Source: Symbiobacterium thermophilum
Lineage (GTDB): Bacteria; Bacillota; Sulfobacillia; UBA995
Assembly (NCBI GenBank): GCA_020725145.1
Contig: DYFO01000002.1
Span: 71,777-115,664, forward strand
DNA length: 43,888 bases
Direction of reading: 5' to 3'
Shown here: piece after piece, positions 1 through 7,528 of the stretch
Layout: each line of letters starts with the position of its first letter
Numbering within the stretch: position 1 is the stretch's first letter
The notes under the pieces: generated by a model
Databases searched by the model: none
Told to the model about the DNA's origin: nothing
What the model saw: only the letters and a program-made list of their open reading frames with translations
Translations under genes and position numbers: made by a program

Positions 1-718
1 GCCGCCCGGTGTCTGCGGATGCCACCGTCGGATCCCCCACCACTCCCGAGCGGGAGAAGCGGGACCACCAGTCCATGAACTCCACGGGGCTGGGGCCGTT
101 GTCCCACCGGAAGAAGGCGGAGGTCTGTAGCCCCCACTCCTTGACCGCCCGGTCCATTTGGACCAGGTCGGGTGCCAGATACAGGTAGACCGACGTCTCG
201 AACTCACAGGCGTGGGCGATGCCCCTGCCCGGCTCGGAACGACGCAAGGCTTCGATGGCCGCCCAGCCCGGCTCGTAGGGACCGGTGGCCACGCAGAGCA
301 CGCCGGTGTCGATCACGGTTCGGCGCGCCACGATCTCGACGAAGGGTCGGTTGGAGCCGTGGGAATTCAGGATGACGATACGTTTGAAGCCGTGGTGGGC
401 CAGGCTTCTGGTAATCCCCAACAGGTAGCCCATGAAGGCGTCGCCGTCGATGGCGATGGGGCCGGGGAAGTCGAGGTGGTGAGTCTCGAACCCGTAAGGC
501 ACCAGCGGCATCAGCAGCACGTCATGGGGAAGGCGCCGTGCCACTTCCAGGCAAAGCTCCCAGTTCAGCCGGTTATCGGTGTCCACCGGCAGGTGCAGTC
601 CGTGATCCTCAACCGACCCTACCGGCAGCATGATCACCCGATCGGCGCGGGCGGCCTCCCTGATCTCCGGCCAGGTGAGCTCACCGTACAGGAACTTCCC
701 TCCCCCTGCCCCGGCCAT
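1..718 (-). CDS. Creatininase-family amidohydrolase, C-terminus beyond the window
   Basis: The first 239 codons of a metal-dependent amidohydrolase of the creatininase family, which hydrolyses cyclic or linear amides (creatinine, mycofactocin precursor and formamide-type substrates in relatives). Near residues 34-46 it reads GSVEDHGLHLPVDTD, matching the family's metal-binding GSxExHGxHLPxxTD signature, and further on ILNSHGSNR matches the conserved NGHGGN-like loop. The reading frame is open to position 1, so the end is missing. The ATG overlaps the TGA of the upstream aldehyde oxidoreductase by one base, which suggests translational coupling. Creatinine itself need not be the substrate. The link to the oxidoreductase is by context only. 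Confidence 0.88.
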   Translation of the reverse strand, partial: MAGAGGGKFLYGELTWPEIREAARADRVIMLPVGSVEDHGLHLPVDTDNRLNWELCLEVARRLPHDVLLMPLVPYGFETHHLDFPGPIAIDGDAFMGYLLGITRSLAHHGFKRIVILNSHGSNRPFVEIVARRTVIDTGVLCVATGPYEPGWAAIEALRRSEPGRGIAHACEFETSVYLYLAPDLVQMDRAVKEWGLQTSAFFRWDNGPSPVEFMDWWSRFSRSGVVGDPTVASADTGR

Positions 719-2586
719 CAGGTCCCCGCACCCCTCGCCCGCTCGAGGTCGGGCACCGTGAAGCCCAGTCCCAGTTGCTCGAGCTTCTCGGGCGTGGGCA
801 GACCGCGCGCGTCCCATCCCCGCAAGGCATAGTAGTCGTCAAGCAGGCGCTCCAGGGTGTCGCGGGACAGGTGTTTTCCCTGCGTCGGGCCCGACAGCGC
901 AGGCTCCTCGTACCAGCGGGGAGGCGCCTGATCCCATGACCGTCCGAACCCCGGCACGTGGCGGACCCAGAACATCCGGGTCAGGTTCCAGACCCGCTCC
1001 GACAGCTCAAGCAGTTCCTCCCAGCTTCGACGCTGCCCCGTAACGGGGGCGAAGATATCGGCGTATCGGCTGGGTTCGAACTCGACCTCGACCCAGGGGA
1101 AACGGCACACCCCCAGCATGTCGAAAAGCGGGCGGAGATGCTGAAGCTCGATTACCCGGTGGGCCTTGCCTTCCACCCGATCGCGGCCCACCGCCACATC
1201 GTAGGTTATCGCCCAGGCACGGTTGTGGTGGGCCCCCACGTCGCAGGTCATGTAGGCAAGGGCCATCGCCGCCGCGTAACGGGGCTCGTAGCCGCTGACC
1301 TCCAGACCCTTGACGTGGATGGCGAAGCGCTCGCTGCCGCCACCGAGCCGGGCCGCCGCTTCTTTGACCCCCTGGGCAAGCAGATCGCCGATGCCCTCGC
1401 GCCGCGCGATCTTGCGCGTAAGCCACAGCACGCTTTCCAGGTCCCCGAACCTTAGGTCGCGTCCTTCGGTGTCCGACCGGGTGATGATGCCTCTGTCGAA
1501 GCACTCCAGGGCGAAGGCCACGACGTTGCCACCCGAAATGGTGTCCAGCCCCAGGTCGTCCATCACCGCGTTTACATAGGCCACTTCCTCGATGCGGCCA
1601 AGGCAGCAGTCACCGCCGATCATGGCCACCGTCTCGTACTCGGGACCCTCCACGTAGACCTCGTCGGAGCCTATGGTCACCCGGGAGTACTTGCCGCAGG
1701 GGATGGGGCAACCGAAACAACCCTTGTCCAGGACGAGGATCCGGTCACGGAGGGCCTTGCCTCCGATGTCGCGATGCGCCTCGAAGAACCCGGTCTGGAA
1801 ATTGCGCGTGGGAAACGCCCCAACCCGGTTAACCCAGTCGGTCACGCCCGCCGTGCCGTAGGGGGTCCAATCCCTGAAGCCGGGGAGCGCAAACAGCTGG
1901 CGGTACATCTCTTTGCCCACCCGGATCACGGCGCCGGGGTCGGCGAGCGGAAAGCCACGGCTCCCGCGTACCGCGATGGCCTTCAGCCGCTTGGCGCCCA
2001 TCACCGTGGCGATGCCCGCCCGGCCGGCCTGGCGACCGAAGTCGTGCGTGATGCAGGCAAAACGGACCAGGTTCTCGCCTGCGGGTCCAATGGTCGCTAC
2101 CTGGAAGTCCTCCCCCAGTTCGCGCTTCAGTGCCGATTCCGTTGCCAGGCTTCCCTTCCCCCAAAGATGCGAGGCGTCCCTGACGGCCACCTGGTCGTCA
2201 TCGACCACCAGGTAGCACGGCCGATCCGCGCGCCCGGCGATGATGAAGAGGTCGTAGCCGGCGTGCTTCATCTCCATGGCCAGGTGTCCGCCGACATTGG
2301 CATCGCCGTAGCCGCCGGTAGCCGGCGATTTGGCTCCCAGGTGGGCCTTACTGGCGCAGGGAAGGAAGGTTCCGGACAGCGGGCCCGCCGCCACAAGGAG
2401 CGGGTTTTCCGGACCCAGGGGATCGCAGCCCACCGGTACTTCGTCGTACAGGATCTTGGCGACGAACCCCCGTCCTCCGATGTAGTCGCGGGCGAGCTCG
2501 GGATCCAGCGGCTCAACGCGGTGGGTGCCGCGCGCGAGATCGACCCTCAGCACTCGACCACCGTACCCGTGACGTGCGTCCTTCAC
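718..2586 (-). CDS. aor: Tungsten/molybdenum aldehyde ferredoxin oxidoreductase
   Basis: A 622-residue enzyme of the AOR family, the usual length. These enzymes use a tungsto- or molybdo-bispyranopterin and one [4Fe-4S] cluster to oxidise aldehydes to acids and pass electrons to ferredoxin. The N-terminal half has the pterin-binding region (GYGDANVGGHLAMEMKHAG at about 92-110). The cluster motif CFGCPIPC is at about 290-297, and a later Cys in LGVCRF is a candidate fourth ligand. An open frame continues upstream, but the GTG at 2586 is the likely start: it follows GGAGGAGGG and overlaps the ferredoxin stop as GTGA. The partner ferredoxin lies immediately upstream. Substrate and metal cannot be read from the sequence. 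Confidence 0.93.
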   Translation of the reverse strand: MKDARHGYGGRVLRVDLARGTHRVEPLDPELARDYIGGRGFVAKILYDEVPVGCDPLGPENPLLVAAGPLSGTFLPCASKAHLGAKSPATGGYGDANVGGHLAMEMKHAGYDLFIIAGRADRPCYLVVDDDQVAVRDASHLWGKGSLATESALKRELGEDFQVATIGPAGENLVRFACITHDFGRQAGRAGIATVMGAKRLKAIAVRGSRGFPLADPGAVIRVGKEMYRQLFALPGFRDWTPYGTAGVTDWVNRVGAFPTRNFQTGFFEAHRDIGGKALRDRILVLDKGCFGCPIPCGKYSRVTIGSDEVYVEGPEYETVAMIGGDCCLGRIEEVAYVNAVMDDLGLDTISGGNVVAFALECFDRGIITRSDTEGRDLRFGDLESVLWLTRKIARREGIGDLLAQGVKEAAARLGGGSERFAIHVKGLEVSGYEPRYAAAMALAYMTCDVGAHHNRAWAITYDVAVGRDRVEGKAHRVIELQHLRPLFDMLGVCRFPWVEVEFEPSRYADIFAPVTGQRRSWEELLELSERVWNLTRMFWVRHVPGFGRSWDQAPPRWYEEPALSGPTQGKHLSRDTLERLLDDYYALRGWDARGLPTPEKLEQLGLGFTVPDLERARGAGT

Positions 2587-2981
2587 CGGTTTCCCTCCTC
2601 CGCCAACTCCAGGACTCCTCGGGAGCAGAACGGCACACACTCGCCGCAGGCGTCGCACTTGATGGGAGCCACGAGGTCGGAGTGGGTGAACATCACCCCT
2701 GAGGGACAGGCATCCACGCAGGCGCCACATCCCGAACAGCGCTTGGCGTCGATCCTCCACGCACCGTCCTCGAGCCCGATCGCCTCCTCGGGACACACCC
2801 GGGCGCATTCGCCGCACTGGTCGCAGACTTCGACCCGATAGCGGCCGGGCGCGGGAAACAGGCCGTGGACGGCGATGGCCCCCTTTTTCACGTTGTTGTC
2901 ATGGAAATGCACGAGCGCGCACAGAAGCTGACAGACGCGACAACCCGAGCACGCCTCGCCGGTAACCGTCAACCGTTTCAT
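2583..2981 (-). CDS. Four-cluster ferredoxin partner of the aldehyde oxidoreductase
   Basis: A 132-residue iron-sulfur protein with four Cys4 sets: C11/14/17/21, C53/56/59/63, C82/85/88/92 and C109/112/115/119. This suggests four [4Fe-4S] clusters, of the kind seen in the electron-transfer subunits that accompany AOR-type enzymes and in HycB/DmsB-like proteins. The ATG at 2981 follows GAGGGAG and begins MKRLTVTGEACSGC. A longer upstream reading has no family resemblance. It overlaps the oxidoreductase by four bases (GTGA), so the two are almost certainly made together. It probably carries electrons from aldehyde oxidation to the cell's ferredoxin pool. Confidence 0.9.
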   Translation of the reverse strand: MKRLTVTGEACSGCRVCQLLCALVHFHDNNVKKGAIAVHGLFPAPGRYRVEVCDQCGECARVCPEEAIGLEDGAWRIDAKRCSGCGACVDACPSGVMFTHSDLVAPIKCDACGECVPFCSRGVLELAEEGNR

Positions 2982-3054
2982 GGCATCACTCCCTCTCGGG
3001 CGAGCTGCCCACCGGTGGTTTCTGGGCGGGGGCCGGGGCTTCCTCCTGGTTTCT

Positions 3055-4077
3055 TCAGCCTCCGGCCCAGCGGTCAAGCAGGCGGAACAGCTCGTCGTCG
3101 GGGCACCAGGTTTCCGGAAGATGCTCCTCGCCGTCGTCGCCGATCACCCGGTATCCTCCCGGCGTCAGTTCGCCAACCACCGCCCCGCCGATGCCCGCAG
3201 CCTGTAGCGACCGCACCAGTTCGCCGCCCCGGGGAGTGGCCACCAGCAGCGAGCCGCTGGAGATCAGGCGCAAGGGGTCGATTCCAAAGTGCTTGCACAG
3301 CTTGCGCGTCTGGGCGGCAACCGGCACCAGCCGCCGGTCGATGCAAAAGCCCGTCCCCGAAGCCCGTGCCAGTTCCCAGGTCGCTCCCAGCACCCCCCCC
3401 TCGGTGACGTCGTGCATGGCGCTCGACCCGTGCTCCGCGGCCAGCAGGGCTTCAGGGACCACGCTGAGTCGCTCGATGAAAGCTGCGGCAGCGGTGATCT
3501 CCAGAGGCGAGAGGACCTCGGCCGCGCGCGCGGCGTGATCGGTCGCCAGGATGGCGGTCCCCTCAAGTCCCGCTTCCTTGGTAACCACCAGCTGGTCGCC
3601 CGGCCGACCCCCTGACGAATCCAGCAGGCGTCCGCCTGTCGCCAGACCCACCGCGGTAGCCACCACCACCGGGCGTGTGACGGCATCGGTGACCTCGGTG
3701 TGCCCGCCCAGGACCTCGATGCCGAGACCGGCGGCGGCCCGAGCCACATCCTGTTGCAGGCCCTCCACGATGTCTTCCTCACCATCAGGCGGCACCATCA
3801 TGGTGATCAGCACGCCAAGGGGACGGCCTCCCCCGGCCGCGACGTCATTCGTGGCCACGTGCACGGCGTACCAGCCGATGGAGGTGCCGGCCCCGGTGAT
3901 GGGGTCGCTGGAGACAACCACAAGCGCCCGGCCGGGGTCAAAGACGGCCGCGTCCTCGCCCAGGCCGGGACGCACCAACACCTCGGGCCGGCGATGCCCA
4001 AGGTGGGGAAGAACCCGTGTTTGGAGGATATGAGGGGAAACCTTGCCGGTACGCCGGGTTCGCTGCACCGCTCGCAT
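3055..4077 (-). CDS. AIR-synthase-related protein (HypE/PurM/ThiL fold)
   Basis: A 340-residue protein of the PurM/HypE/SelD/ThiL ATP-binding superfamily. Visible landmarks are the glycine/aspartate loop RPGLGEDAAVF near the N-terminus, the ATNDVAAGGGRPLG segment, GGHTEVTD, and the second-domain glycine-rich MHDVTEGGVLGA. HypE relatives dehydrate a thiocarboxamide to cyanide for NiFe hydrogenase, but no C-terminal HypE-type PRxC tail is seen here, so a HypE role is unlikely. The ATG at 4077 shares one base with the preceding stop (TGATG). Its place beside a tungsten/molybdenum enzyme hints at a cofactor or maturation step, which is inference only. Confidence 0.85.
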   Translation of the reverse strand: MRAVQRTRRTGKVSPHILQTRVLPHLGHRRPEVLVRPGLGEDAAVFDPGRALVVVSSDPITGAGTSIGWYAVHVATNDVAAGGGRPLGVLITMMVPPDGEEDIVEGLQQDVARAAAGLGIEVLGGHTEVTDAVTRPVVVATAVGLATGGRLLDSSGGRPGDQLVVTKEAGLEGTAILATDHAARAAEVLSPLEITAAAAFIERLSVVPEALLAAEHGSSAMHDVTEGGVLGATWELARASGTGFCIDRRLVPVAAQTRKLCKHFGIDPLRLISSGSLLVATPRGGELVRSLQAAGIGGAVVGELTPGGYRVIGDDGEEHLPETWCPDDELFRLLDRWAGG

Positions 4078-4586
4078 CACTCCCAATCGTGAAGAGCCCG
4101 CAACCTGAGCACGAGGGCCGCCCGACCTGCCTTCGTCTCGGAGCGCAGGCTCACGGCTTGTCCACCTGCCAGCCACAGCTCGAGTACGTCTCCCCGCTCG
4201 TCCTGGTTCAACCGGCAGTGGGCCACCGTCTGTCCCGCGAGCCGGGCCGGTTCTAGGGCAAGCGCGGGAGGCTCCGAGACAAGCCCCGAGTGGATCGCGC
4301 CGGGCGGCGGGTGGCGGAAATCGCCCTCCAGCAATTCGGGCGTGCCCACCCGTACGCCTCGCTCGTCACGAGCCGTCGAGTAGACCTCGAGGCATGTGCG
4401 GTCGTCAAAGGCCAGCGCGATACGGTCCAGGGATGAAGCACCCAGCGATACTCGGGCTCTCCAGCCGCGCACTACCCGGCGGCCCGTCGCCGCACGGGCC
4501 GCGCGACGCATGCGGATATCCTCCCGACGCCTCCGCCACGCGTTCACCAGGTCTGCAAGCATGCTCTGAGCACCCGTTGCCCTCAC
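4077..4586 (-). CDS. Hypothetical protein at the head of the aldehyde oxidoreductase group
   Basis: A 169-residue protein that I do not recognise. The first 40 residues are very arginine-rich (LADLVNAWRRRREDIRMRR). The remainder looks like a beta-rich soluble domain, with no signal peptide and no clear membrane segment. The start is uncertain. The GTG at 4586 has GGAGG only three bases away, while an ATG at 4562 has better residue context but a weak ribosome site. It overlaps the AIR-synthase-like gene by one base, so it is very likely a real first gene of this transcript. No function is proposed. Confidence 0.6.
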   Translation of the reverse strand: MRATGAQSMLADLVNAWRRRREDIRMRRAARAATGRRVVRGWRARVSLGASSLDRIALAFDDRTCLEVYSTARDERGVRVGTPELLEGDFRHPPPGAIHSGLVSEPPALALEPARLAGQTVAHCRLNQDERGDVLELWLAGGQAVSLRSETKAGRAALVLRLRALHDWE

Positions 4587-4665
4587 CGTCCTCCGGCACT
4601 CGCTCGGTGAGCCTAATTCTTCTGGTAGCGGCCGGGGGTTTCCTGCCCCCCCCTGCTAAAGCAAA

Positions 4666-4686
4666 GGGACCCCGCGAGGGGTCCCC
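4666..4686 (-). terminator. Rho-independent terminator after the 29-codon gene
   Basis: Read on the minus strand, GGGGACCCC, a TCGC loop and GGGGTCCC form an eight-pair perfect GC stem, followed by TTTGCTTT. It lies about 35 bases beyond the stop of the 29-codon gene and about 80 bases before the next gene, so it separates that small transcript from the aldehyde oxidoreductase group. Confidence 0.75.
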
Positions 4687-4719
4687 GGTCAAGGATGCCG
4701 GAACGGGCGGTGACCTGTT

Positions 4720-4809
4720 TCAGCGCCGGAGCAATGTCATGACGAGAAGGATGGTCTTCAGCCTCGAAAGCTGTTCCGAAGTCATGCGGCGTGTCTTGTG
4801 AGCAGCCAT
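4720..4809 (-). CDS. 29-residue basic, partly hydrophobic peptide
   Basis: A very short reading frame, ATG to TGA, encoding MAAHKTRRMTSEQLSRLKTI followed by LLVMTLLRR. It is preceded by a near-perfect ribosome site, GGGAGGTGA, six to seven bases before the ATG, and followed by a strong terminator. The peptide has a basic N-terminal part, an Ile/Leu/Val/Met stretch at about 20-27 and a terminal Arg-Arg, which would suit membrane association. An ECF-like promoter and an inverted repeat sit upstream. It is unlike any family I know. It could be a regulatory or stress peptide, or the coding part of a dual-function small RNA. I judge translation likely because of the ribosome site. Confidence 0.55.
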   Translation of the reverse strand: MAAHKTRRMTSEQLSRLKTILLVMTLLRR

Positions 4810-4853
4810 CTCGTCACCTCCCGCCCGGTTTCCTCGGCCCTCAACGTGTTCCA

Positions 4854-4880
4854 TCACCATAGACGTGACATGTCTGGTGA
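4854..4880. repeat. Inverted repeat inside the promoter region of the 29-codon gene
   Basis: The arms TCACCA(TA)GAC and GTCTGGTGA pair over nine bases with a two-base bulge and are separated by GTGACAT. The repeat covers the candidate -10 element and most of the spacer of the ECF-like promoter, which is where a repressor operator would be expected. It could also be an RNA hairpin if transcription starts further upstream. Confidence 0.45.
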
Positions 4881-4888
4881 AAGTTTCC
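4862..4888 (-). promoter_or_regulatory. Candidate ECF-type promoter for the 29-codon gene
   Basis: On the minus strand GGAAAC (4888-4883), a 17-base spacer and CGTC (4865-4862) resemble the TGAAAC-N16/17-CGT(A/C) pattern of SigW/SigX-type ECF promoters. The -10 element lies about 53 bases before the ATG, leaving a leader of roughly 45 bases. No good SigA pattern fits here. The match is by eye and six-base elements occur by chance. Confidence 0.35.
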
Positions 4889-4905
4889 CCCGGACATTAT
4901 TTCCG

Positions 4906-5751
4906 CTATCCCGATCTCCCATGCGGGCCGGAACCGAGTTGTCCGCGTGGCAAGGGCACGTACTGCACCGACGGCCGGCGTTGGCCGGGCTGGGGGTGAA
5001 GCTCCATGAGTTCGTACACCTCGCGCGGCAGCCCCACGCTCACCGGAATCCCCAGTTGTTCGAGCAAAGTGTGGGGTAGGGGGTAATCATGGGTCCAGTG
5101 ACCCTCTGCCAGCACCTCCGCCGCCTTGCGGGCGCGGTCGGTGCCGAGGCGGTCGACCAGGATCTCGAAGACCATCTCCTTCATTTGCAAGACCGCCTTG
5201 CGTGCGATGTCGGCCAGCACGAGGGTCTCATCATCCAGGCGGTTACGGTCCTTGACGGCCACCGTGGCCAGTATGGAGGCGGCCGGATAGGGCCCCACCT
5301 GGGGATCGACCGGGCCGAGCACGGCGCCTGCGTCCACCACCAGTTCGTCGGCGGCCAACGCCAGCAAGGTGCCGCCCGACATGGCGTAGTGGGGAACGAA
5401 TACCGTTACCCGCGCGGGATGCCTCCGAATCGCCCGCGCTATCTGCTCCGATGCCAGGACGAGCCCACCCGGGGTGTGGAGCACGAGATCGATGGGAACC
5501 GAGTCGGGAGTTAGGCGGATGGCCCGCAACACCTGCTCCGAATCTTCGATGCTGATGTAGCGGGTGATGGGTATGCCCAGCAGGTTGAAAGTCTCCTGCC
5601 GGTGGATCAGGGTGATAACCTGCGTTCCACGGCGGCGTCCGAGCCGTGCCAGGGTGGCCAGTCGCTGCCTGACCAGCCACTTATGCCTGAAGGCAGGGTA
5701 CAGGAAGGTGACGGCGATGAAAATCAGCCAAAAGAGGCTGCCCAGCTCCAA
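4906..5751 (-). CDS. SDH/SppA-type membrane-anchored serine protease (Clp fold)
   Basis: A 281-residue protein of the SDH (serine dehydrogenase proteinase-like) group of ClpP/crotonase-fold proteases. Residues 4-19 form one hydrophobic segment, probably an N-terminal anchor. The body carries LVLHTPGGLVLA (oxyanion-type glycine motif), the candidate nucleophile Ser125 in HYAMSGGT, and the conserved GPVDPQ motif near 147-151. Relatives are thought to degrade membrane-associated or misfolded proteins. The start codon is TTG at 5751, preceded by GGGGGAGGG at a spacing of five. The gene lies between btuR and the 29-codon gene. Membrane proteases of this kind are typical members of ECF envelope-stress regulons, and an ECF sigma gene lies 2 kb upstream. 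Confidence 0.85.
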   Translation of the reverse strand: MELGSLFWLIFIAVTFLYPAFRHKWLVRQRLATLARLGRRRGTQVITLIHRQETFNLLGIPITRYISIEDSEQVLRAIRLTPDSVPIDLVLHTPGGLVLASEQIARAIRRHPARVTVFVPHYAMSGGTLLALAADELVVDAGAVLGPVDPQVGPYPAASILATVAVKDRNRLDDETLVLADIARKAVLQMKEMVFEILVDRLGTDRARKAAEVLAEGHWTHDYPLPHTLLEQLGIPVSVGLPREVYELMELHPQPGQRRPSVQYVPLPRGQLGSGPHGRSG

Positions 5752-5757
5752 GAAGGC

Positions 5758-5797
5758 CCTCCCCCGGCCTAGTAGTGCCGAGCCGGGAGGGGGCCTA
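5758..5797 (-). repeat. Hairpin overlapping the ribosome site of the SDH protease gene
   Basis: An imperfect 12-position GC-rich inverted repeat lies between btuR and the protease gene. One arm contains the GGGGGAGGG ribosome site. There is no T run after it on the minus strand, so it is less likely to be a terminator than a structure that limits ribosome access or processes the message. Confidence 0.4.
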
Positions 5798-5802
5798 TGC
5801 GT

Positions 5803-6339
5803 TCAGTGCTCCATCCCCCGGCGGCCCATTACCCCCCGCTGAAAGGGATGTTTGACCTCTACCATCTCGGTGACCAGATCCGCGGCCTCGATCACCACCG
5901 GTGGAGCCCAGCGCCCTGTCAGCACGACATCGGTGCCCGGAGCTCGGCGTCCTATGAGGTGGAGCACCTCGGCCGGATCGAGGAGGCCGTAGTTCATGGC
6001 CACGTTCGCCTCGTCCAGGATGACCAGCCGGTGGCGCCCTTCCCTCAGCACTCGGGCCGCCAGGTCGAGCCCCTGACGTGCCAGACGCATGTCCTCGGGT
6101 GAGGGGTTGCCGCGCTCCACAAACGTCGGCAGCCCGCACTGCGCTATTTCCACCGGGTCCGACAGGTATTGGCGGATCGCCTTTAGCTCTCCGTACTCCG
6201 GATCTCCCTTCATGAACTGCACGATGAAGACTCGTGATCCGTGACCTACCGCTCGCAGGGCCAGCCCAAGTGCGGCGGTGGTCTTACCCTTGCCGTTGCC
6301 CGTGTAAACGAGCACAAGACCCCGATCATCGTCAGCCAT
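5803..6339 (-). CDS. btuR: Cob(I)alamin adenosyltransferase, CobA/BtuR/CobO type
   Basis: A 178-residue enzyme that transfers the adenosyl group of ATP to cob(I)alamin, giving adenosylcobalamin. The P-loop variant GNGKGKTT is at 14-21, LVILDEANVAMNYG is the conserved mid-region strand, and LTGRWAPP follows the conserved L(T/S)GR pattern near the C-terminus. The ATG at 6339 is preferred over a TTG one codon upstream; GGGGAGG lies nine bases before the ATG. It starts five bases after the peptidase gene ends. Adenosylcobalamin is the cofactor of the ornithine aminomutase encoded upstream in this window, so this gene probably supports that pathway. Confidence 0.95.
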   Translation of the reverse strand: MADDDRGLVLVYTGNGKGKTTAALGLALRAVGHGSRVFIVQFMKGDPEYGELKAIRQYLSDPVEIAQCGLPTFVERGNPSPEDMRLARQGLDLAARVLREGRHRLVILDEANVAMNYGLLDPAEVLHLIGRRAPGTDVVLTGRWAPPVVIEAADLVTEMVEVKHPFQRGVMGRRGMEH

Positions 6340-6344
6340 CAACC

Positions 6345-7448
6345 CTAACCTCCCCGCGCGTTCTCGGCGAGCCTGCCGTACCGGCGCATTACCTCCAGCA
6401 GACGGTCAAGTGGGAGAGCATGGGCCACGTGCCCCTCTCTCCCCTGCATGGTCTGGGCCTTCAGTAAGGAATTGACCACCGCCTCCTCGCAGCTCTCGAT
6501 GGCCGCCTCGTAAAGCGGGTTCAGGCGGGAGCGGGAGGGTACCAGTGCCTCTATGGGAAAGGTACGGCGGGCCGAGACCCGCGGGATCACGGTGGCCGTC
6601 GATACGGCTACCACGAACTCCCCGCTGCCGTGGGAGCCGTAGGAGCCCACCCTTCCGAGTCCCACCGCCGCACGGCGGGCCAACTGGCACAGCTGGTGGG
6701 GCAAAAGAGGCGCGTCGGTGGCCAGCACGACCACTGCCGAGCCCTCAACCACGTCGGTGGTGAGCAGGTCGTCGATCTCCTGGCCCACCGGGACTCCGGC
6801 GATGGTCAGGCGGCGGCGCTCACCCATGTTGGCCATGACCAGGCAGCCTACCACGTACCCCCCACGGTCCTCGGGCAGCCGGCGAGAGGCGGTGCCGATA
6901 CCGGACTTGAAGTCGAAGCTGTACATGCCGGTCCCACCGCCGACGTTCCCTTCCTCCACCGGGCCGCCACGCGCCCCGGCGATGGCCTGCCGCACATGCT
7001 CTTCCCGGACATGGCGTCCTTTCATGTCGTTCAGGTAGCCATCGTCACACTCCCCTACGATGGGGATCACGGGGTCGGCGGTGATCCCGAGCGTGGGGTA
7101 CTTCTCCGCAAGGTAACGCTGCGCGGCGTCTCTCACCTCACCCACGCTCAGGGTGTTGGTCAGCAGCACCGGGGATTCGATGAACCCCCACTCCATGATC
7201 TGGATGAACCCTCCGAGTTCACCGGCGCCGCTGAACACGTGAGCACCGGCGAACAGGCGGTTGGGCAGCCCGTGCCCTTCACAACCGTCGAAGACTACGG
7301 CCGTCACACCGGTGCGGACGTCACTGCCCTCTATGATCGTGGTGTGACCCACACGGACTCCGGGCACATCGGTTATCGCGTCGAGCCTCCCCGGTGCGAG
7401 TTGGCCTATGCTGATGCCCAGGTCGTTCGCCCGATAACGGGTCTGCAC
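6345..7448 (-). CDS. P1/S58-family self-processing aminopeptidase (DmpA/BapA type)
   Basis: A 367-residue member of the DmpA/BapA family, N-terminal-nucleophile peptidases that act on short peptides with D- or beta-amino acids or N-terminal residues. The landmarks are ITDVPGVRVGHTT near the N-terminus, GNVGGGTGM near 168-175, and EGSAVVVLATDAPLLPHQL. In known relatives the chain cuts itself before the Ser of this last motif, which predicts cleavage between Gly236 and Ser237 here. The GTG at 7448 is chosen because AAAGGAGG lies seven bases upstream; a further upstream ATG has no such site. It runs closely into btuR. The natural substrate is unknown. Confidence 0.92.
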   Translation of the reverse strand: MQTRYRANDLGISIGQLAPGRLDAITDVPGVRVGHTTIIEGSDVRTGVTAVVFDGCEGHGLPNRLFAGAHVFSGAGELGGFIQIMEWGFIESPVLLTNTLSVGEVRDAAQRYLAEKYPTLGITADPVIPIVGECDDGYLNDMKGRHVREEHVRQAIAGARGGPVEEGNVGGGTGMYSFDFKSGIGTASRRLPEDRGGYVVGCLVMANMGERRRLTIAGVPVGQEIDDLLTTDVVEGSAVVVLATDAPLLPHQLCQLARRAAVGLGRVGSYGSHGSGEFVVAVSTATVIPRVSARRTFPIEALVPSRSRLNPLYEAAIESCEEAVVNSLLKAQTMQGREGHVAHALPLDRLLEVMRRYGRLAENARGG

Positions 7449-7528
7449 GGCTGCGCCTCCTTTGGGGAAGTCTCTCATTCAACGCGTCCTTCGCTTGGGC
7501 AGACCGAGAGCGCTCCGGGAGGCGGACG

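Noticed and set aside
2587-2817. Upstream extension of the aldehyde oxidoreductase (to 699 residues)
   Set aside because: The extra 77 residues are the ferredoxin gene read in another frame; a ribosome site and GTGA overlap support the GTG at 2586.
1774-2841. Plus-strand frame of 355 codons opposite the aldehyde oxidoreductase
   Set aside because: No recognisable motif; the minus strand encodes AOR with cluster and pterin motifs over the same stretch.
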